This document shows positions 1-9,200 of a stretch of 64,000 nucleotides of DNA, one piece after another. The DNA is taken from contig JALDNG010000022.1 in assembly GCA_024349245.1 (NCBI GenBank), forward strand, positions 15,547,501 through 15,611,500. Direction: 5' to 3'. The notes beneath the pieces were generated by a model. It saw only the letters and a list, made by a program, of their open reading frames with translations. It ran no database searches and was not told the origin of the DNA. Position 1 is the stretch's first letter; every line of letters begins with the position of its first letter. The position numbers were made by a program, and so were the translations under genes. The stretch comes from Neodontobutis hainanensis (Eukaryota; Chordata; Actinopteri; Gobiiformes; Odontobutidae).

Positions 1-28
1 CGCTTCTGTGTCACCAAATCAGCGCAAT

Positions 29-47
29 GCATGATGGGACTTGTAGT
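29..47 (-). promoter_or_regulatory. ZNF143/THAP11-like motif
   Basis: Read on the minus strand, ACTACAAGTCCCATCATGC closely fits the ACTACAATTCCCAGCATGC element bound by ZNF143 and THAP11, which usually sits in promoters. Here it lies upstream of the first visible receptor exon, probably in an intron. No matching gene start is visible in the window. Confidence 0.35.
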
Positions 48-366
48 TTGAACGGGGCCATATACTTTGGTGGGCCTTTGATAACAGAAATTATCTAGCG
101 GGTCAGAAATAACTGCTCAGTGTTTGACACGTGCTAAAAATAATAAATGCATAAAACGGACCTAAAGTACTACCCAACTTTATAAAATGTACAGAAACTG
201 GTAAGTCTTTTACTTTTGATCTGTTCTGAACAGTGAGAGCACAAAACTACCCCAAGATTTCTTAGTAACCTCTGATTTAGTTTAATTATGTGTCTTTTTT
301 TTACTCTTTTAAGAGATTTACTCTGCCTCAGTGCCTCTTGTGTCTCTGTGTTGTCTGGTTTTACAG

Positions 367-3300
367 CCAGTGCCTTACGCTGATGGAGAAGCTGAGCTGT
401 ACCAAGTGGAAACTCAGACGCTCAAAGGATGTCCTTGTCCAAAGCAGAAACGTCAATACAACACTTCCGGGACGACTTACGTCACATTTGGGTCGTACTC
501 CGCCCTTAATATCTCTGTCATGGCCAGAAACGCAGCAGGGTTTTCACCTCCAGCTTTTTTCCATGTGCCTCCGGATTATCCTGCCAATTTAGAAAGTAAA
601 GTAACCATATTATCGTTTTATATTATATTGTCTCACACTAAAAGACTCCTTTTCTCGTCTGCAGTGTGTAATGAGACAGTGCTGGAAAAAAAAACAAGAA
701 CCTGTGGTGTATGGTACGAGCTTCAAGAGGGAGCCATAAAGCCAGAAACTGTGATCATATTAACGTCCCAAAAAAGCATAAAGAATATAAAACACATAAA
801 GAAAGGTGTGTTCAGGTGATTATAAATCCATAGAATAATTTTAGCCATGTTGGATGTTTAATGACTGCTGTTTGTTTTGCAGAACTGAAGGATTGTCTTC
901 CCTACATTTACTTTGAACATGAGTGTGTGAACAACCAACCAAAGACAGTGAAAATGTGCCGGTATTATAAAAACCAAGGAAGTAAGTTACTTATCCGAGA
1001 ATAATAGACTTAATCTAATATTGGTCTGTACCAGCTTTTTACCACTAGATAGGGTTGTGAGGTACTGCACATTACATAGACATTAAGTCTGTCACCACCT
1101 CTGAGCTCTTTCCTGATGTCTTTTATTGCCATCACCTTTAAGATTGTTTATGTCAGTATGGCCCAGTGGGGGCCGGTGATGATATTGGGTGGAGGGGCTA
1201 ATAGATGCATTGTTATATTTAGTTATTAAACAGCAGCATCACATTACTACTATAAATTAACAATTAATTTACTCAATTTGCTGCAGCAATCAAGCAACAA
1301 CAAGTGATTACAGCAGCAAATATTCTGTTAGTGTGATTAGTTTGAAAACACCGGGCTGGTCCTGAGAAACAGCTCTAATGATTAATCTCATCCTGCACAA
1401 AATCTTATAAATTCACAGTTTACACCCGATTCCCCCTGCCTCCCCCCTCCCCGCAGAAGACACGGACTGTGGACAGAAACAAACTACGCAGCTATCACCA
1501 CAACCCCTCGCATTAACACAGGCGTTTATTTATTTATTCACATTTTCGTGAGGAATAATCCCTTGAGATGAATCATCTCATTTTTGAGGGGGTCCTCTTT
1601 CACTAGGGACACTTTAGAGTTGCCAATTAATCTATACATGCATGTGTTTGGACTGTGGGAGGAAGCCGGAGTACCTGGAGAGAACCTACGGTAACACGTG
1701 GAGGACATGTAGACTCCTCACAGAAAGACAATTTACTGAGTTTCATTCTATTTTGCATTTCTGGCGGAAAGATAATACCTGGGTAAAGTTAGTTAAAATG
1801 TACAGTGGTCATCATGAAAATGTGTTGCTTATTGTAAACTAAACCACTCTTTGCTATTGCAAACATTTGTGCTCCTTACCCATAAAATAACACCTGTACA
1901 TTTCTTCTCGCCTCAGATGCTGGGTGCAGTAACATATCAGGATACAACAACACTCGTGTCGGAGCCAAGGACACCTTCAACATGTCGCTGGAGAAACCTT
2001 TTAATGGTACCAACAGGAACCTGTCTTGTGGATAAAAGGAAATAAAAGCTGCTCAGTTATCTGTTTATATCTCTAATTGCAGTGTGGCTGAGTTTGGGGT
2101 TTCTGCTTATTTTCTTCCTCGTTTCAACACTGGTCACTGTTGTTTTGAAGAGGTATGTGACTTTTTTTAGGGACTAGACTAAAGCTAGATAGATATAAGT
2201 TAGATAAATGACTTAGAAATAAGTTTTTATAGTGCATTCAAAAATGTTATTAAATTACAATCTGACAGTATTGTGTTCAGGTTTTAACAGTGAAATAAAT
2301 GCAAGTTCTTTTAAACGTACTTTTTCTACTACATTTTGATGACGGTGTGTATTTCCTGTTTCTTTTTAGAGTAAAAAACAAGATCTTTCCTCCATTGCCG
2401 ACCCCTGTGATCCCAGAGTTCCTCGCCTCCCAAGCAGAGCTCCAGGTATCACCAGAGATTTATCACTACATAGATTTATAAAGTGGTGATATAAAACATG
2501 TTAGAGATACAAATAAAGACAGAACTACAGCTGAAATTCAGCTTACACTTGGAAACCAGGACTAAACCTAGACTAAAACAGGACCAATAAACATCGAAAA
2601 AGGATTCAACCATCCTTATAAAAAACAAACATCAAAGGAGATTAAACAAGGACTAAAACCTGGACCAAACCGGGACTAAAACAGGACAAAATACAGGACT
2701 GAATACTGACAATTAAACTTCAAGACTGAGGAGCTTGTAAGGACAGTAAAACCCCTTAAAAAGGCAAGCCTCAGGGCTGGTTCCAAATGAAATTCTGGCC
2801 TGGTTTAGCTGAAATTTGAACCACTAGACAAACTGCAGACAACAAAAAAATTAATGTCTTAAGCCTTATTCTTCTTGTCAAATCCAGTTTTACTTGGCTT
2901 TTAATGAAGTCTTAGCATTTTCCTTTCTTGTGTCTGGTGAAAGCTAACACTTGAAAACATCTCTCTCATGTAAACAGGACAATCATTAGCTACATTTATC
3001 TTCAGTGTTCAGGGGGCTGTAGGTGTGGAATAAATGAGACTTTACTTTAAAAGTTTGCATTTTTAGTATATAAAGTATATTTAAACACATCCTTAAAAAA
3101 AAAAATTACGTGAAGAAAGTTAACTAAGCAGACCTCAACCATTTTTTAGTTGAGGTCCCCTCCTTTAAGGATTTACTAAACTAGGACCAAACTCTGAACT
3201 CGGATTATATAATGAGACTGTGGTATTAAACACAGTACAGTAGGTCAAGCGTTTGTAGCACATTTAAAACAATCAATGCTGCGGTGCTCCACAGAGTTCA

Positions 3301-4560
3301 GATTTTAGGTTAAAACAGTAACAAGTAACAATAAAGACAGTAAAAAAGGAAAAATATCTTTCATAGACTTCATAATGAACAAGATGAACAACACAGCAGC
3401 AGACAACCACCCACCAACATAACCCAACAGTTACAGCAGTTCTTTTTCAGGAAAGTCCCCAGAAAAGAGATCTGTGGGAGAAGCACAGAGTGAACCTTCA
3501 AATGACACAAAAATACGTTGAAGTCAGCTCAAAACCACTTAAAAAGTGTGTCATCTGTTGCAGTGAAGTTTTTGTAAGAAATTGTGACACACTTGCGGCT
3601 TTTAAAGTTCCTGACATGACTTTTTCCTTTAACTTATTTGTATATTATTTATTTGTAGTTTTTGGAAACTGGTCTATGGACTTTTTGAAGAATTAAGACT
3701 TTCTAAAGGTATTAATCTTTAGAAGGGTCGCTTCAAGGGCTAAAATGGAAGAGCTGTTTTCTGTCTAAATACACTGTCAATAAAGGCTGGAAGGACAAAA
3801 ATCTAACAAAAAAAGGCTGCTGTAAGTTGTGGTTGACCATGTGTGAACTTTGAAGAACTTAATGGGGACTAAACAAAATGACTATGAACCATAACTTTAA
3901 GTATTAATCATTCATTCTTTATTAATTTTCTACCGCTCCTTTGAGTGTTTAATGTAAAACGTGACAGGTTCCTGAGTCATAATGAAAGTCTGATGTAAAC
4001 AGGTGCTTGTACAGTTCCTTGAGGTGCACCGGTGCTGCTCAGATACACAGCCATTTATTCAAACCCACCAAGGCCGCTCAGTGACGTTTAGTCTGTGATC
4101 CAGCCCACTGAATTTCCATTTGTTTTGCAGTGAGCATGTGCGGCTGAATGGAGTTAAAAGCACTCGAGAAATCAAAGAACATGAATCTCACAATACTGTT
4201 CACGTGGGAGTAGGCTGTGTGTGTTCGTGAGATGAATAAATGTGATGTGGTTTTGTGTATCAGGACATGCTGGAGAGGAAAGAGGAGGTGCATGAGGTGA
4301 CGCTGGTCCAGCTGCATCCCGAGTGCTGTCCCACTGAAGACAGGGATTTTCAGAGAGGAAGATTAGACGACGGCTCGGACGTCGATGAGGACAATGAGGA
4401 AGAGGGCGACGTTTCAAAAGCAGGAAGTGATGACAAAGAACAGTCACTGAGGGACTCCACAGAAGAAGAACTAACCGACTTGGACCAGGTGCAAAATGAA
4501 ATTGCCATTCTCATTTACAGGAACGGATTAGTCTTTGATGTAAACATGGACTCTAGTTAA
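367..4560 (+). CDS. il12rb1: Type I cytokine receptor, IL12RB1-like (3' part of gene)
   Basis: Seven exons in phase: 367-595, 665-805, 883-981, 1917-2006, 2083-2152, 2370-2445, 4264-4560 (stop TAA). The first visible exon encodes the end of a fibronectin type III domain (ALNISVMARNAAGFSPPAFF). The next three encode cysteine-containing membrane-proximal extracellular sequence with N-glycosylation sites (NIS, NNT, NMS). Exon 2083-2152 is a transmembrane helix (WLSLGFLLIFFLVSTLVTVV). Exon 2370-2445 carries a Box 1 JAK-binding motif, FPPLPTPVIPEF, resembling the PPLPTP of mammalian IL12RB1. The last exon is an acidic cytoplasmic tail starting DMLERKEEVHEVTL. The 5' exons with the signal peptide and ligand-binding domains lie outside the window. 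Known role of the family: beta-1 subunit of the IL-12 and IL-23 receptors, paired with TYK2. The identity rests on Box 1, the short tail and the human 19p13.11 neighbourhood; another gp130-family receptor is possible. Confidence 0.68.
1590..1725 (+). repeat. Dispersed teleost repeat fragment in receptor intron
   Basis: The stretch from GACACTTTAGAGTTGCC through TTGGACTGTGGGAGGAAGCC to CTCCTCACAGAAAG is a common teleost dispersed repeat. Related pieces of the same family lie at 5321-5544 and 8692-8862. It occupies the middle of intron 982-1916. The rest of that intron shows nothing I recognise. Confidence 0.6.
2550..2720 (+). repeat. Degenerate GGACTAAAAC/GGACCAAAC repeat array
   Basis: Irregular repeats of the type GGACTAAAC(C), GGACCAA and AGACTAAAACAGG follow one another in intron 2446-4263 of the receptor. 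On the opposite strand these read GTTTTAGTCC and GTTTAGTC, the core of the large minisatellite in the tmem38a intron at 58512-60018. It looks like an old, decayed copy of the same repeat type. The rest of this 1.8 kb intron has no clear feature apart from a weak exon-like ORF after 3451. Confidence 0.5.
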
Positions 4561-4613
4561 ACAATGGTGTTAGGTGTATGTGTTCTGTTTAATTTAGTTT
4601 TAATTATTAGAGA

Positions 4614-4629
4614 AATAAATAATAAAACT
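4614..4629 (+). terminator. Poly(A) signals of IL12RB1-like gene
   Basis: Two overlapping-region AATAAA hexamers, at 4614-4619 and 4624-4629, lie 54-64 bases after the TAA stop and fit a short 3' UTR. Confidence 0.6.
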
Positions 4630-5833
4630 TTCCAAAAATTAATTTGTTGCTGAAGTCTCCAAAAGGCAACACTTACAAATAATACTTATTTTTATTTTAA
4701 GAATGGTAGCAATAATATTAATATAGATTAATAAATTGTTGCAAATTCTTGCAATTGTTTTTATTTTATTGCATTACTGGACCTATTTCTTTGTCAATAA
4801 AGTGACATATTTAACACAGCCAGTCCCTAAACTAAATTTCCCATGAAATCTATACATGACATTATGTATTTTATATAAATAAATACTGTGAGTAATAATG
4901 TGAGTTAAAGACCCAAAAAGCAGAGTTGGAGAAGCTTCAGCTTTACAATTGTCCTGAATTGTCAAAAAGATCTGGGATTTAGTGCACAAAACAACAAACA
5001 TCAATGCCTTTACTCAATGGTGAGGAAGCCAGTAGAACATACTTCAGATGAGTTAAAAAGAGCCAAAAACCAAGGTAAACACACCACTCCAGGTAGAGCT
5101 GGACTGGGCTACCAGGTTTTTAAACAATTACACAATATCTAAAAAAATCTTAGCCTTGATGAAGACTGTGAGGGAGGAAGGTTGTCTTTCTAAAGAGTGG
5201 ATGCATAACGTTTGATCATGAAACTTGGGAAAGAAAGTAACCCCAGCTTGTAAAGACCCTAATCTCTGTTCTAGGCAAGATATGTGTTATTTTGTGTCAT
5301 ATCAGCGCAGGTAAACAACATTAGGGTTCATGGGTGACTGGAGCCTATCCCAGCAACTTGGGACCTAAGGCAGTGGCCAGTTAGTCGCAGGTTGCACGTG
5401 GCTGAGTGGTCAACTGCAACTGGCAACTCTGAAGAATCTCTAGTGAATAAATGTGAAGGTGAATGTTTGTCTGAAAGTGTCAGCCTTCAACTAAATTAAG
5501 GCCCAAAGTTGCTGGGATAGGCTCCAGTCACCCATGACCCCTAACGGGACTAAGTGGAAGATTATGAATATTTAGATTTTTATATTTGATATAATCTTGA
5601 TATTTTGGTTTCAGGAGATAACGCTTATCTTTCCTTATAAGAGAATGTGTTAATGTTAGGTAAATGGTATTATTATAATTATTTTAAGGCTATTGTAGTG
5701 GCTATTTGTTCATAAAAATAAACTGGCAAAACCAAACTAATCAAATGGGCTTAGGTACCCCTGAGTTAAGGTCAGACAGGTTTTACGCAAGTCATAAATA
5801 AACGTTCATACAAAGAAATGCATTTTGTGGTGA
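4630..5833. other. Intergenic region between convergent genes
   Basis: This AT-rich stretch separates the ends of the receptor gene (plus) and the GIMAP gene (minus). The only structure I see is a pair of 45-base inverted arms at 5321-5365 and 5500-5544. No coding sequence with family resemblance is present. Confidence 0.6.
5321..5544. repeat. Inverted repeat, foldback element
   Basis: The arm at 5321-5365 (containing TGGGTGACTGGAGCCTATCC) and the arm at 5500-5544 (GGATAGGCTCCAGTCACCCA) are reverse complements over about 45 bases with only a few mismatches, separated by about 134 bases. The GGGATAGGCTCCAG core is the common teleost dispersed repeat also seen at 8692-8862, so two opposed copies or a foldback element are likely. 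Confidence 0.7.
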
Positions 5834-5839
5834 TTTATT
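5834..5839 (-). terminator. Candidate poly(A) signal of GIMAP gene
   Basis: AATAAA on the minus strand, about 370 bases past the GIMAP stop codon. It would give a 3' UTR that contains the perfect hairpin at 6124-6184. Confidence 0.35.
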
Positions 5840-6123
5840 TAGACAATAAGACAGCAAACCTGCAGCCTCTCTATCTCTGGTAAATAAAAACCCATCAGTA
5901 CCTGCAGACTCACTGTCCCTTTACCTACTTTTGTAAATCATCTTAACAATACACAGCTGGCCTGTGACAAATAAAAACAATTAGTAAGCAAAGACTAAAC
6001 TAAATGAGCAAAATATCATTAGCAATGGACACGTTTTGTCTCTTCTCCAAGAAATTTTGGCAGTTCTGAGATCAACTGCTAAGAGAGCTGAGCTTTATCT
6101 TTAGAGGGAGGGGTTTGACCTGA

Positions 6124-6184
6124 AACTAATTCTGATTGGACCAGGCTGTTCTGGTCTCGCAGCCTGGTCCAATCAGAATTAGTT
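6124..6184 (-). other. Perfect 25-bp hairpin in GIMAP 3' UTR
   Basis: Arms 6124-6148 and 6160-6184 are exact reverse complements over 25 bases (arm core CTAATTCTGATTGGACCAGG) with an 11-base loop. The hairpin starts 21 bases after the GIMAP stop codon, so it would be transcribed in the 3' UTR. It may be a tiny foldback insertion or a functional RNA stem. Confidence 0.75.
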
Positions 6185-6205
6185 AAGTACTTAAATTAGC
6201 ACAGA

Positions 6206-9200
6206 TTATAAGAGGGAGCACCACTCTTCTTCTGGCAACATCTTCTTCTTGATTTCATTCATTTCTTGCTCATGTTTTGTCTTCAGTTGGTCCAGTTCCA
6301 CATCCCTTTCAGCTTCTCTGGCTTCTTTCTTGAGCTTATGCAGCTCCTGCTGCTGTTTCTTCTCTAACTCATCAATTTGTTTAGCCTGACTTTTTTCATT
6401 TTCCTTTAAAATATTTTGTGTGATTTCATTCAATTCTTGCTCATGCTCTTTCTCTAAGCTGTCCAGTTTTTCCTTCAGCGTTTGTTTTTGTTGGTTCCAC
6501 ATTTCAGTTTTAAGCTCTATCATTTGTTTGTCATGTTTAGCACGCAGCTCCTTCTTTTCTTGTTTCACATCAACTCCTTTCTCGGTAACCATTTCTTCTT
6601 GGTGTTTTCTCTTTAGCTTCTCTAGTTCATTCATTTCTTTTAGTTTAAATTCATCTACAATAACTTTTAGACATTTTTCCTGTTCCTGTTTGTGTTTTTT
6701 CTGCGTGTCCCTTATTTTATTGCTGATTTCCTTCTTTTCTCTGAGAACCACTATGGCCAAATCGATCATTTGATGTTTGTGTTCCTTGTGCAGTTTTTCT
6801 ATGTCACCTTTCAGATTTGTTTCATTATAGGTTTTGAGGTTTTGAAGGCTTGTGTAATCCTTCTGCTTCTGGTTAATATCCTCTTGAAGACTTGTAACAT
6901 CCTTTAAGTGTTTCTCTATCAGAGCTGCGAAGTCAATCTCCTTTTTCTGTTTAAACTCGTTAAACTCTTCAGCTTTCTTTCGAGCATCCTCTTCATGCAT
7001 CCTCTTCAATTCTTCCATTTGTCTCTGATGCCTCTCCTCTAATTGTTTTCGAGCCTTGTCCTCTTGTTCGCTCCTGTGCCGATCTTCTTCTTCCCTCTTG
7101 CATCTGTAGGTTTCCATTTTTTCCTTGTATTCTTGCTCTAGTTTTTCAAGTCTTGCGTGCTTCTCTTGCCGCCTCTGTTCGTCTTGTTGGTATCGATCCT
7201 TCCACCATTGTCTCCTCTTCTCCTCCCAGGCTTCTCGATCCTGTTCCATTTTATCTTTTGATTCCTCTTTCAACTCTTGAATCTTTTGTTCATACTCCTG
7301 TCGTATAACTTTATCTTGCTCTATCCGCTCTCTGTCTTCCTCCTTTCTCTTTTCCAGTTCGTGCTTTCTCAGCTCTCGCTCTCGAATAATGTTTGCCTCC
7401 ATTTCTTTTAGTTCCTTGTCTCTCTCTTGTCGTTCTCTCTCAATTTCTTCCTGCTGTTTTTCCATTTTCTTTTTAATTTCTTGCATTTCCTGTACATGTT
7501 TTTCTTCCATTTTCTGCATTTCTATCCTCATCTCTTGTTCCTTTTCCTTTAACAACCTCTGCATCTCTTTCTGAATTGCTGCCTCAGCTTCTTGGAGCAT
7601 CTCATTTGTGTAGCAGCTGCCTCCGTTTGCCTGCACCACAGCATCTATCTTTTTTATCAGCTCACTCACTTGACTTCGTTTTGTTTTCTCACGGTTATTA
7701 AACACATGGCATCTGTTCCCACAGTCAGAGATGAGCTTTTTACAGGAATCTTCACATTTTTTCTCAATATAATCTTCAATGGACAGCCCATAATCTTCCA
7801 AGTCATCGCCACGTGTGAAAAGAACAATGGTAAACTTATCAGCGTCTTTACCAAATCCTTTCTTGATTAAGTTAAGTGTTTCTTTCTCCTCTGGTGTGAA
7901 TCGTCCCAATTGCAACACCAACAAGAAGACGTGTGGCCCTGGGGCTAAGAGACTGATGCATTTGAGCATTTCCTCATTGACCTCATAATTGGACATAGTA
8001 CTGTCAAACATCCCAGGAGTGTCCACTACATCCACACGTCGACCGTCCACTTCACTCTGTTCTTTTTGACAAAGTTTGGTGACAGATGTTTGGCTTAAGT
8101 CAAATTCAAACAGTTTTCGTCCCAGGATGGTGTTTCCAGAGGAGCTCTTTCCACTGCCAGTCTTTCCTATCAGCACAATCCTCAAATTCTCTAGACTCTG
8201 TGTGGCACCTGCAGAAAGTAAAAGTTGGAATTAAAGGAAATAAAAATGTAAAATTTACATTCTTTATGACTGCAGCCTAACAAAACTCTAGACCAAATAT
8301 TAAGCACTTTTTGTGCCAGTCCCAAGCCCGGATAAATAGAGAGGGTTGTATCAGAAAAGGGCATCTGAAGGAAAATTTTTGCCAAATTCAACATGCAATT
8401 CACTAACATCACTTCCATACCGGATGGGTTGGGGCCCGGGGCCGGTTTAAACTGTTCTATTATGGTGTGGGCAGGAAGAGAAATTGAGTAAGAGTGATCC
8501 TGAAACTGAGGAGTTTGTGAAGAATGTTCTTGAGGTAAAGAGAGTGACAGATAGGTGTATGAGTCTGAAGCTGGAAACTGAAGGTGTGATGTTAAACGTT
8601 GTTAGAGCTTATGCTCCACAAGTAGGTTGTGAGCAAGAGGAGAAAGAGATTCTGGAGCAAGTTTTAGAAAGTGATGCAGAGGATTCCCAGAGGTGAGAGA
8701 GTCGGTTGACTCCAGTCTTTCTGTGAGGAGTCTGCATGTCAGCCCTGGGACTAACTGGCCATTGTCCATGGTGTACCCCGCCTCAGGCCCAAAGCTGCTG
8801 GGATAGGCTACAGTCATCCCAGCAGCGTGAAGTGGTGGAAAATGAATGAATGAATGGTTGAAAAGAGCATAACATAGGATGGTGATTTGAAAGATGACTC
8901 TGGTGGTGAGGAAGATGAAGATAGCAAAGACAGAGCAGAAGACAAAAGAAGGTGGAAAAGAAAGTGGTGTGTGGTTTTCAGGAAGTGTTGAGACAGGCTT
9001 TAGGTGGTTAGGTTCTTCCAGATGACTGGACTACTTAAAGCCAAAGTGTTCAGAGAGACAAGTAGGGAGGTGTGTCATCTGGAAGGAGGAAAGAAGACAA
9101 GAGAAGACGGAGACCTGGTGGTGGAATGAGAAAGTTTAGGAGAGTATCCAGAGGAAGAGGTTGGCAAGGTGGGATAGTGGACTTAGGAAAATAGACAGCA

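Noticed and set aside
6420..7574. Plus-strand serine/phenylalanine-rich ORFs opposite the GIMAP coiled coil
   Set aside because: They are antisense shadows of the low-complexity E/K-rich exon and show no family resemblance.
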